From a virus: a stretch of DNA of 28,967 bases. The translations under genes were made by a program, and so were the position numbers. Below are positions 13,549 to 19,180 of the stretch, piece after piece (the stretch's first letter is position 1; every line of letters begins with the position of its first letter). A model generated the notes under the pieces. That model saw only the letters and a list, made by a program, of their open reading frames with translations, did no database searches and was not told the DNA's origin. The DNA lies in IMG/VR virus record IMGVR_UViG_3300025009_000320, positions 1 through 28,967 of that record. The stretch is one strand, 5' to 3'.

Positions 13549-13817
13549 TCACCGTCCTCTACATTTATGCCGTTCAACTTGACATACATCATGTGGGCTT
13601 TGAGGTCAGCCTGCTTGCACAGCTCCTCAAATTCTTCCATGGCGTTATACATTCCGCGTTCCACCCACATGTCAACCGACTGGCAGTAGATTTTCCACAG
13701 TCTGTCAGCTCTAGCCCTCGCGTGGATGTATACAACCTCCATAAGGGAGCGTTTCTTCGGCTTCAGGTCAGCCCAGGTGTACGTGCGGTCGCGGTCAGAA
13801 CAGCCTACGCAGGTCAT
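13545..13817 (-). CDS. small basic-acidic helical protein, unknown
   Basis: 90 residues, with an N-terminal CVGC pair (TCVGCSDRDRTYTW), then a mostly helical body: MEVVYIHARARADRLW and MWVERGMYNAMEEFEELCK. No catalytic motif is visible. ATGA overlaps join it to both neighbours. It may be a small structural partner of the repeat protein encoded directly upstream, an inference from the coupling only. Confidence 0.55.
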   Translation of the reverse strand: MTCVGCSDRDRTYTWADLKPKKRSLMEVVYIHARARADRLWKIYCQSVDMWVERGMYNAMEEFEELCKQADLKAHMMYVKLNGINVEDGE

Positions 13818-14344
13818 AATTCCCTCACATATCCGTCAATGGTAGATATTTTGGTTATAAATTCAGCCCGCGCGGCATCGCACACCTTCTGGTATTCAGC
13901 CCACGCGGCATCGCACACCTTCTCGTATTCAGCCCGCGCGGGAGCGCACACCTTCTGGTATTCAGCCCACGCGGCATCGCACACCTTCTGGTATTCAGCC
14001 CACGCGGCATCGCACACCTTCTCGTATTCAGCCCGCGCGGGAGCGCACACCTTCTCGTATTCAGCCCGCGCGGGAGCGACACGTTTCAACAATTTATCGC
14101 ACCTTGTTTTTACCGCATCCTCGTCTGCCCATCCCGGAAGCGTTGACTCTTCGTCAAAGCGAAAACTACCAATCTTCCATGTAGGAATTTCAACCCTTAC
14201 GAAGTTGCGGACAAAATGATCTGTATTGTCCTTGATTCCCGCGCGTCTTAGTATCTCTGAATGAGAAACATTGCCATCTGCATCAGGCTCGCAAAACAAG
14301 TATCTTCCGTCTTTCGTTACGATAACGCCAAATCCTTCACACAT
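13814..14344 (-). CDS. protein with seven 11-residue (hendecad) tandem repeats
   Basis: 176 residues. The first 90 form a compact domain (GFGVIVTKDGRYLFCEPD, then VRNFVRVEIPTWKIG) unlike anything I can name. From about residue 90, seven copies of an 11-residue unit such as APARAEYEKVC or DAAWAEYQKVC follow, ending in a degenerate copy and a short tail. Eleven-residue periodicity fits a right-handed hendecad coiled coil. Six units end in Cys, so a line of Cys residues would lie along one face. The ATG follows GAGGAG inside the upstream 25-residue gene, and the two overlap by one base (TAATG). Confidence 0.7.
   Translation of the reverse strand: MCEGFGVIVTKDGRYLFCEPDADGNVSHSEILRRAGIKDNTDHFVRNFVRVEIPTWKIGSFRFDEESTLPGWADEDAVKTRCDKLLKRVAPARAEYEKVCAPARAEYEKVCDAAWAEYQKVCDAAWAEYQKVCAPARAEYEKVCDAAWAEYQKVCDAARAEFITKISTIDGYVREL
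13861..14091 (-). repeat. seven tandem 33-bp repeats inside a coding region
   Basis: Units start at 13861, 13894, 13927, 13960, 13993, 14026 and 14059, each 33 bp. The first six are nearly identical, with only a few alternative positions (gcggcat or gcgggag; ctggt or ctcgt), and the seventh decays after about 20 bases. The mosaic of variants suggests unequal recombination between copies. The length being divisible by three keeps the frame open and also leaves other frames open by chance. Confidence 0.92.
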
Positions 14345-14421
14345 TATTTTCTCCTCTCAATTATCGCGGATATAACACATGCCAGTAGTATCAGAACGTA
14401 GCCTAATACGATTGCGCCCAT
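14344..14421 (-). CDS. 25-residue single-span membrane peptide
   Basis: It has a perfectly tiled position: its ATG overlaps the upstream TGA (TGATG) and its TAA overlaps the next ATG (TAATG). GGGAG precedes the start. The peptide is one hydrophobic helix of about 19 residues (AIVLGYVLILLACVISAII) with a basic end (ERRK). Small single-span phage peptides can be holins, superinfection-exclusion factors or regulators of host membrane enzymes; which applies is unknown. The second gene of the early operon is a typical place for a host-takeover peptide. Confidence 0.65.
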   Translation of the reverse strand: MGAIVLGYVLILLACVISAIIERRK

Positions 14422-14675
14422 CACTCCCGTCCGTTGTCGTGTCCGACTATTTCAATGTCACCGTCATTGTGGATAAGTTTGGCGTGCATTGTATCCAGTC
14501 GGTCATACATCTCTAATCCGCTGGAGGGTATCTTGCCGATGATTTTCACCTTCAGCGTTTCAACTCCCTGCCGTAAGACTTCTGACATGCTTACGTGTAG
14601 GATAGAGGACAGTTCCTCCATGTCAGACCTTGTTTCATTGTCGTGCGCGAATAAGAATCTATTTTCTTTCGTCAT
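14421..14675 (-). CDS. ribbon-helix-helix-like protein, first gene of the early operon
   Basis: The frame is open to 14792, but the promoter and the ribosome binding site (GAGAGGAG) are inside it, so the ATG at 14675 is the start: 84 residues. The N-terminal RFLFAHDNETRSDMEELSSI, followed by LHVSMSEVLRQGVETLKVK, has the spacing of a ribbon-helix-helix fold: a strand, then helices with a Ser-x-Ser-Glu-Val-Leu-Arg turn. These proteins bind DNA as dimers and often repress their own promoter. A dyad flanking the -10 box of this gene is a natural candidate site. The C-terminal part is unknown. Confidence 0.65.
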   Translation of the reverse strand: MTKENRFLFAHDNETRSDMEELSSILHVSMSEVLRQGVETLKVKIIGKIPSSGLEMYDRLDTMHAKLIHNDGDIEIVGHDNGRE

Positions 14676-14694
14676 ATTACTCCTCTCTTTGTAT

Positions 14695-14728
14695 ACTATC
14701 ATTATAGCGATAGTTATATAAAAGTCAA
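14695..14728 (-). promoter_or_regulatory. early promoter with operator-like dyad
   Basis: TTGACT (14723-14728, five of six to consensus), 16-base spacer and perfect TATAAT (14701-14706), ending about 25 bases before the RHH gene start. The -10 box is framed by ACTATC (14709-14714) and GATAGT (14695-14700), a six-base inverted repeat with an eight-base centre. A dimeric repressor bound there would block the promoter. This would be the main early promoter reading left through the replication genes. Confidence 0.78.
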
Positions 14729-14908
14729 TACCCCAATTCCCACCAGTTTCCACTATCCCCCGCCGTGTTCTCGGAATGCTATGCGCTATCATAGAGGATT
14801 GAAAATTTGCCCTGTAGAATCAACGGAATAGCATAATGTGGTGTTATATACCTAAAATATCGGTCATATAACCTATAATGTAGGTGGTAGCTCCCGCGTG
14901 CATAGACG

Positions 14909-14971
14909 ATTGTAAAGTATTTGTGAATTATTGTTAAGTTTTACTGATTTATTGTAAAGTTTGTTTCATTA
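14909..14971. repeat. three 21-bp iterons
   Basis: The sequence attgtaaagt occurs at 14909 and 14951, with attgttaagt at 14930. The starts are exactly 21 bases apart, two helical turns, so bound proteins would sit on the same face. The bases following each core also agree partly. A perfect palindrome follows without a gap. This arrangement is typical of initiator binding sites at phage and plasmid origins. Confidence 0.72.
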
Positions 14972-14991
14972 TGTTATCAATAATGATAACA
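14972..14991. promoter_or_regulatory. perfect palindrome next to the iterons
   Basis: TGTTATC (14972-14978), six bases, GATAACA (14985-14991): seven-base arms of a 20-bp dyad. Length and symmetry fit an operator for a dimeric HTH regulator. It begins at the position where a fourth iteron would start. Confidence 0.65.
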
Positions 14992-15193
14992 AAGTACAAT
15001 GGATTATCAATTATCGTATTGAAATGATACTAAGGTATAAAATATTGATCGTTATTGTCATGTCTTGAAAACTCAATTTTTAATACACGATACCAACATC
15101 ATGTAAGATTTTTGCCATTTTTAATACATGACGAACTGATCGGGATTACCGAATAGTTGAGCAACTGACAAAGGATATTTGACGGTTGAAATG

Positions 15194-15216
15194 TCGGAAT
15201 CTCATTCCGAGTTTTT
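15194..15216 (+). terminator. plus-strand terminator-like hairpin
   Basis: TCGGAAT/ATTCCGA (15194-15200 and 15204-15210) with a CTC loop is followed by GTTTTT. This is a good intrinsic terminator form in the plus direction, but no plus-strand gene precedes it. It may stop antisense transcription, or be a protein-binding dyad. Confidence 0.4.
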
Positions 15217-15302
15217 AATAGTTATTAAAATAATCCAAATTATTATAATCAGGATTATTATAATTCTCGTAAACCGTCTTATTTGCGAGAATTAGACGAT
15301 TC

Positions 15303-16073
15303 GGGAACGCGTCATTTTAAGCGACAAACTGACGGGTTCCCACATTTATCATACATAGATCCGCGTCAACCCTCACATTTATCAAAGGAAACTTTTGCTG
15401 AAAGTGTACGTCAGTGACGGAAAATGTGTGACATTTGCGGTACAAATATGCAGTTGGATTGCACAAGCTCCGCGAATTGACAAGTTTGTGCGCTGGAAAC
15501 AAACTCCCCTCAACAAGACGCTATGCGACTCATCAGGGGAGGTTGCGGTAGCCAGTGGCCACCCATGCAGCATTAAGGCAACTGCCCGCCGGAAGCATGT
15601 GGTCAGGTCGCTAAACTTGGCAATGGAATTGCGGTCAATGACCTCCCCTACCATACGTCTTAGTGACGCGTTCCCCTCACTGCACATACTAATTGCTCCG
15701 GTGGGGAATTGCACCCTCTGATTTACCTTATCAAGATCTACGCCTATTACGCTCGGAGCATCTCGTTCTAACACGGATGACATTTGAGCACTAAGGCTTC
15801 ATCCGTTTACTAATTCATGCGTCAGGATTTGAACCTGAAACCGTTATAGACTGGTCGTTTGGTTTACTTCTTGCGTTTACCCATCATTGAGAGGATCTTG
15901 ACCAATTTCCCTACAATCAATCCTGAAAACGTACCTCCGCCAGCCACGATACAAAGTCTTTACGAGTACCGTTTTTCAGGGTGTAGATGGTGGGTTCGCT
16001 CCCTCCTCTAGGGTATTCACCGCGTGTCTCACCACGCCGCGCATGAAATGTTAAAGAGCATACTTAGCATTCA
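15303..16073 (-). ncRNA. candidate large structured non-coding RNA
   Basis: About 770 bases with no believable protein, transcribed from a near-consensus promoter at 16079-16107. The minus-strand RNA can form many perfect stems. Examples are 16022-16026/16033-16037; 15911-15934/15966-15986 (17 pairs in three blocks); a UUCAAAU loop on a five-base stem at 15832-15848; 15774-15780/15799-15805; a six-base stem around 15535/15506; a seven-base stem near 15482-15504; and 15303-15314/15330-15341. A seven-base helix closes 15825-15831 with 16040-16046. Size, phage setting and density of stems recall the large ornate RNA classes GOLLD and ROOL, which occur in phages. I cannot confirm membership. The 3' end is a guess at the last strong stem. 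Confidence 0.6.
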
Positions 16074-16078
16074 CTAAT

Positions 16079-16107
16079 ATTATTGCACGACATTTTTCAT
16101 TTGTCAA
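16079..16107 (-). promoter_or_regulatory. strong promoter of the structured RNA
   Basis: TTGACA, a perfect -35, at 16102-16107, a 17-base spacer and AATAAT (-10, five of six) at 16079-16084. No start codon with a ribosome binding site follows within several hundred bases. The promoter therefore points to an RNA product or a long leader. Confidence 0.8.
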
Positions 16108-16115
16108 GTAGCTGC

Positions 16116-16187
16116 GGAGCGCCGCCCGTTAGGGATACAGCGCTCCATTTTGCCGGGCTTTGCCGGAGCGTGCAACTGGGAGCTACC
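16116..16187 (-). repeat. GC-rich hairpin cluster after the metallophosphoesterase
   Basis: The 97 bases between the metallophosphoesterase stop and the RNA promoter hold GGAGCGC/GCGCTCC (16116-16122 with 16140-16146) with an inner CCC/GGG, a CCGG/CCGG stem near 16152-16165 and a gggagctaccc element near 16178. No U-run follows. It could end late transcription by another mechanism or be an RNA element in itself. Confidence 0.45.
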
Positions 16188-16204
16188 CAGGTGGTGCATG
16201 TTTA

Positions 16205-17251
16205 TTATACCGCTGGAACTCCCATTCTCTTATACAATCCCCAGGGAGTAGACGGGTCAAGGTCAAATGGATGCCCGCCCCTTACGATTGTCGCGCCTGT
16301 GCTGTGCTGTTCAGCCCCCCGGGTGCGTTGCCCGACATAGGCCATTCTTTCTTCGTCACAGCACATTCCCATTTGGATAGCCCAGAATTGATTGGATGGA
16401 TCACGCGCCCTCAAATATCTGTGTGAATGCCCCATGAGGACGTGACATAGTTTTTTACTCGCGATCTGGATTGCTGCGGACTTACTCGCACTCACGGGAT
16501 GCTCGATACTATAATCACCCTTTTCAGTGTGCAAGGTTGAAAAATAATACGGCGCTATCCTGTATTTCGGATTATCGCCAACTGTAAACTGCTTCAGTTG
16601 ATCTGCAAACATGGGGGAATTCAGCGCGGACAGTAACCGCCCATCATGGTTGCCTATGACATAGACAATATCATCAAAGGCAGTAGACAGGTTGGTGAGC
16701 GCGTCCTTTGCTACCCTAACTTCACCCCCCACATCATCATCATGGTTAGGCTCAAATTGTTCAATGGTATTCAGGTATTCTTGTTGTAGTTTTGCGGGGA
16801 GTTTAGGTAGTAAGTCCATCAGCGCGGCGTGTGCTTTGTCGGATATGTCCCCTTGATTCTCCGACTTCCAATTAGCCTCCCAATGACTTATGGAATTGAA
16901 ATGCAGCGCGTCCCCTGCGATATTACACTGCGTTATGCCCCACGACATTGCCAACTCAATACACCTGTTTACGAAGTCCGCGTTATGGAACGGGACTTCC
17001 AAATCAGGTATCACCAGGCAGTCGCCTGATTGTTCTAACGGTTTGTCGTATTTCGGGTAGGGGGATTCAAGAATAGGGGTAAAAGCGTATGAAGTACCTT
17101 TGTTGCCTGTTATGTCTCTGTAATGTGTCCTTGCTGCTTCACCGCCAACGCCAAACTCTTTTCCAATTTCATCATATATCAGGGTGGTATTTTCAACTAG
17201 ATTTATTAACTTCGCGTTATCCTCATCGCTCCATATCTTTTTTCGTCTCAA
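16205..17251 (-). CDS. metallophosphoesterase with N-terminal Myb/HTH-like segment
   Basis: 348 residues. The start is a TTG after GAGGAG. Residues 6-45 (WSDEDNAKLINLVENTTLIY ... EIGKEFGVGGEAARTHY) look like a SANT/Myb or HTH DNA-binding unit. The calcineurin-like domain follows, with IPDLEVPFHN (D83, H89), IAGDAL (D114), VIGNHDGR (N201, H202) and LMGHSHR (H275, H277), a complete two-metal site. Such phage enzymes hydrolyse phosphoesters of nucleic acid, nucleotides or protein; the DNA-binding-like N-terminus favours a nucleic-acid substrate. It stands alone between the lysis genes and the structured RNA, with its own promoter-like sequence and a hairpin leader. Confidence 0.85.
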   Translation of the reverse strand: MRRKKIWSDEDNAKLINLVENTTLIYDEIGKEFGVGGEAARTHYRDITGNKGTSYAFTPILESPYPKYDKPLEQSGDCLVIPDLEVPFHNADFVNRCIELAMSWGITQCNIAGDALHFNSISHWEANWKSENQGDISDKAHAALMDLLPKLPAKLQQEYLNTIEQFEPNHDDDVGGEVRVAKDALTNLSTAFDDIVYVIGNHDGRLLSALNSPMFADQLKQFTVGDNPKYRIAPYYFSTLHTEKGDYSIEHPVSASKSAAIQIASKKLCHVLMGHSHRYLRARDPSNQFWAIQMGMCCDEERMAYVGQRTRGAEQHSTGATIVRGGHPFDLDPSTPWGLYKRMGVPAV

Positions 17252-17271
17252 TTTCCACTCCTCACAAATAT

Positions 17272-17287
17272 GCCCCGCTCACGGGGC
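17272..17287 (-). promoter_or_regulatory. leader hairpin before the metallophosphoesterase
   Basis: GCCCCG/CGGGGC, a perfect six-pair GC stem with a TGAG loop, ends just upstream of the ribosome binding site. No U-run follows. It may stabilise the 5' end or tune translation of the TTG-started gene. Confidence 0.5.
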
Positions 17288-17299
17288 AAGCATAGTAAT

Positions 17300-17328
17300 A
17301 TAATACAACAAATATTGTCCGATTGCAA
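17300..17328 (-). promoter_or_regulatory. putative promoter of the metallophosphoesterase
   Basis: TTGCAA (17323-17328), a 17-base spacer and TATTAT (17300-17305, five of six). The predicted start lies just before the GC hairpin. The -35 matches only four of six positions. Confidence 0.45.
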
Positions 17329-17335
17329 CAAGCAA

Positions 17336-17431
17336 TTATCTCTTCGCCTTGATTAGAAACAATGGCCAGATAATTTCAAGGTTGTCCCTCACAATTTCCA
17401 GTATCCTGGCGGTCTTCTGCTCTTCGCTCAA
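17336..17431 (-). CDS. possible 31-residue peptide in the lysis region
   Basis: A TTG follows directly after the TAG of the 34-residue gene, with GAGGATGG upstream. The peptide has a charged start, a short hydrophobic centre (IIWPLFLI) and a basic end (KAKR), suggesting a membrane-interacting peptide. Such tiny proteins occur beside holins. The unusual start codon and the small size keep the confidence low. Confidence 0.38.
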   Translation of the reverse strand: MSEEQKTARILEIVRDNLEIIWPLFLIKAKR

Positions 17432-17536
17432 CTACTCGCCATCCTCTATAAAGTGTTCGTAATCTATGGCTTTGTCATTCATGTATGCTGTGATGGATGT
17501 ATAAATTTTGTTGCCAATTTCGAGCGGGTTACTCAT
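17432..17536 (-). CDS. small 34-residue protein in the lysis region
   Basis: A 34-codon frame with ATG, preceded by AAAGGATGG, just downstream of the coiled-coil membrane-anchor gene (16-base gap). The product is polar and acidic at the end (DYEHFIEDGE), with one weakly amphipathic helix. No motif is known. Good ribosome binding and tight packing between neighbours support translation. Confidence 0.5.
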   Translation of the reverse strand: MSNPLEIGNKIYTSITAYMNDKAIDYEHFIEDGE

Positions 17537-17552
17537 GTTACACCATCCTTTA

Positions 17553-17891
17553 TTACGATCCTTTCATAAACAACGCGGTCACAAACGCGCCTATTGCAAC
17601 AAGGCTATTTGTGAGTGACCAGGTATTTACCTTCTTTTCCAGGCTATCAATCTTTTCATCATGGCGGGTCAGGGTAGACAAGTTTGCTTGCAAGTTGGTA
17701 TCGTGTTCTTTAATCCACGCTTCCCACTTGTCGATAACCTTCAGCACGGTCTCGCGATCCTCACACTGTGATTCTGCAATCTCTTCCAGTTTGGCGGCGG
17801 TTGCTTTGCGGTCATTCCAGTACAAGACGTAAAAATCCCTCATATTGGTGGGTACTTCTGGATTGCTAAAATCATTCGGTGAAGATGCCAT
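17553..17891 (-). CDS. coiled-coil protein with C-terminal membrane anchor (XhlA-like / holin accessory)
   Basis: 112 residues. Residues 25-85 are a long charged coiled coil (ATAAKLEEIAESQCEDRETV, HDTNLQANLSTLTRHDEKID, SLEKKVNTW), followed by a hydrophobic tail (LTNSLVAIGAFVTALFMKG). This build, with heptads and then one membrane span at the end, is that of XhlA/haemolysin-type proteins encoded next to endolysins. They act in the membrane together with or instead of a holin to release the lysin. AGGAG precedes the ATG, ten bases after the lysozyme stop. Confidence 0.72.
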   Translation of the reverse strand: MASSPNDFSNPEVPTNMRDFYVLYWNDRKATAAKLEEIAESQCEDRETVLKVIDKWEAWIKEHDTNLQANLSTLTRHDEKIDSLEKKVNTWSLTNSLVAIGAFVTALFMKGS

Positions 17892-17900
17892 GTTTAACTC

Positions 17901-18620
17901 CTAGTGTAGATCGGGGTGATGTTGCCAAAGTTTTGCCAGCTTTTCCGCGTCCGTCAATACAACGGGTACGGGGATAACTTCGTCTTCAGGGGTGATGCCT
18001 GGCTTCAGCAGTGCTTGGAGATTGAATACGCGGTTGAGATCGATGTATTTATTTCCAGTCGAGTTACCGTAAAGGATACCATCACCCGTACTGGAATACT
18101 GCCATAACGCGGCTTCAGCCCATGCACCTGTTATCGGTGATGGGTAGTTGGTGTAGTGTGCAACCCACAGCGGACATTCTAAAAAGTTTCGGAATATGTA
18201 GCGATTGAGATAATCCTTTTGTCTGCATAGCCCTGAATTGAGGTACATTACCGGATTATGCCCGGTTTCCAGTTTATAGGTATTCACCCACGACAAGGCT
18301 TCTTTCAAGGCTTGCCCGTACATACTGTCAAGGCGTGGCCAGCCATTGGCGGAGTTATCCTCTAAATCCAATACCCCGCGCATGTTGCCCCATGAGCCAA
18401 CAGTATCCAGAAACTTCTTGCATTGATCTGCGCCATTGCCCCTGTAATCAAAGTAGTGGTACGCGCCTGAATAATCAAGGGTGCAATTCTGCCTGTTAGT
18501 GCCGTATTTGGAATCAACCGACAAGCCGAAGTTTGAACGCATATACACACCAATCACGCCAGCCGCTTTAGCTTTGTCGAAATTGAAGTTGCCATTCCAC
18601 GCTGAAATGTCTATAATCAT
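17901..18620 (-). CDS. GH25 lysozyme (endolysin)
   Basis: 239 residues. It opens with IIDISAWNGNFNFDKAKAAG, the GH25 hallmark with Asp4, then AYHYFDY, then GVLDLED with the catalytic Asp85 and Glu87, and near the end of the barrel ALWQYSSTG and YIDLNRVF. The enzyme cleaves the beta-1,4 bond between N-acetylmuramic acid and N-acetylglucosamine. After about residue 200 the tail is short and has no recognisable wall-binding repeat. There is no signal peptide, so release needs a holin-type protein, probably the neighbour downstream. It overlaps the upstream gene by ATGA. Confidence 0.92.
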   Translation of the reverse strand: MIIDISAWNGNFNFDKAKAAGVIGVYMRSNFGLSVDSKYGTNRQNCTLDYSGAYHYFDYRGNGADQCKKFLDTVGSWGNMRGVLDLEDNSANGWPRLDSMYGQALKEALSWVNTYKLETGHNPVMYLNSGLCRQKDYLNRYIFRNFLECPLWVAHYTNYPSPITGAWAEAALWQYSSTGDGILYGNSTGNKYIDLNRVFNLQALLKPGITPEDEVIPVPVVLTDAEKLAKLWQHHPDLH

Positions 18621-19180
18621 TCGCTACTCCATATCATCACTTGACCGCCAAGTAAATATTCGATAACCAGTATCGGCTCGGTATAGGTTACATTGTCGTA
18701 GGATGCAACTGTGCGCTGTGAACCAGACGACCCGGCGTTTTCGTGAATCAGCACAGCCATTGTGTTACCGCTAGCCCACCCTGCGCGGTTTAGTATTTCC
18801 TGAACAGCCGTTGTAATATTCCATGTGTACTCAGTCCCGGCGGTCTGCGCTGCCACGTTGTTGTCATCGGTGTATGCTGCTGACATGGTTCGTGAGTTTA
18901 GCGTAGCCCAGGTGGACGGTGCGCTCGGGTTATCTGCTGCCTCACACCCGAACCTCAACTTACACGTTGCACCTGACCTGGTATTGTTAGCAATAAGTTT
19001 TATAGTCGCTGTTAGAACGGTCGTGTTTTTCAGAATAGGAACGACAAAAGGGATCCATGCCTTACACGGGTCGTCTGAAATCTTACCAAGTTCCAATACC
19101 GTGCCTGCAATATCGAATACAGAACCGGATGCCCGTCCGTAGCAATCGTTTGTTGTTGTCGATAAGGTTGAAGTCGCCAT
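18617..19180 (-). CDS. tail-tip or fibre protein with DNRLRE/CBM-like beta domain
   Basis: 187 residues. The layout, with early beta strands, TATIKLIANNTRSGATCKLR, a Trp-containing middle and a closing segment (TTAVQEILNRAGWASGNTM, then VLIHENAGSSGSQRTVAS, then ILVIEYL), matches the jelly-roll domains annotated as DNRLRE or disaggregatase-related, which bind glycans. On a phage this would be an exposed tail-tip adhesin. The start overlaps the upstream stop (TAATG). The next gene is the endolysin. Confidence 0.6.
   Translation of the reverse strand: MATSTLSTTTNDCYGRASGSVFDIAGTVLELGKISDDPCKAWIPFVVPILKNTTVLTATIKLIANNTRSGATCKLRFGCEAADNPSAPSTWATLNSRTMSAAYTDDNNVAAQTAGTEYTWNITTAVQEILNRAGWASGNTMAVLIHENAGSSGSQRTVASYDNVTYTEPILVIEYLLGGQVMIWSSE

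Larger units (their letters stand above)
14729..15302. other. AT-rich non-coding regulatory or origin-like region
   Basis: About 570 bases without a supported gene, clearly richer in A and T than the flanks. It contains the iterons and palindrome given separately. It also has three copies of TTTTTAATA (near 15077, 15118 and 15212), two copies of attattataat four bases apart near 15239-15264, and a nine-base-pair inverted repeat at 15261-15269/15286-15294. It sits between the early operon and the structured RNA. An origin of replication or a lysogeny-type control region is plausible. Confidence 0.55.

Noticed and set aside
13861-14091. CRISPR array
   Set aside because: Direct head-to-tail repeats with no spacers, in frame inside a coding region.
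13374-14219. 281-codon plus-strand frame and 75-codon second minus frame over the 33-bp repeats
   Set aside because: Open by chance because the repeat length is a multiple of three; no ribosome site, and coupling favours the frame at 13814-14344.
14676-14792. N-terminal extension of the RHH-like protein
   Set aside because: Contains the promoter and ribosome binding site of that gene.
15504-15540. Hammerhead-like CUGAUGAG in the structured RNA
   Set aside because: The required GAAA and cleavage-site context are missing.
15690-15720. FMN riboswitch-like GGGTGCAATTCCCCACCGG
   Set aside because: Only one short block resembles the consensus; the other conserved arms are absent.
15382-15783. 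133-codon minus-strand frame (and a 61-codon frame at 15317-15502)
   Set aside because: No good ribosome site, odd composition, no recognisable pattern, and the region is full of exact RNA stems; treated as RNA.
15825-15895. A normal tRNA ending in the T-arm at 15832-15848
   Set aside because: The 50 bases upstream give no D-arm or anticodon stem, and the acceptor would pair in only three positions.
15864-15947. 27-codon GTG frame encoding a Gly-rich hydrophobic peptide with a basic end, like a tiny holin
   Set aside because: No Shine-Dalgarno site and it overlaps the longest stem of the RNA candidate; kept only as a remark.
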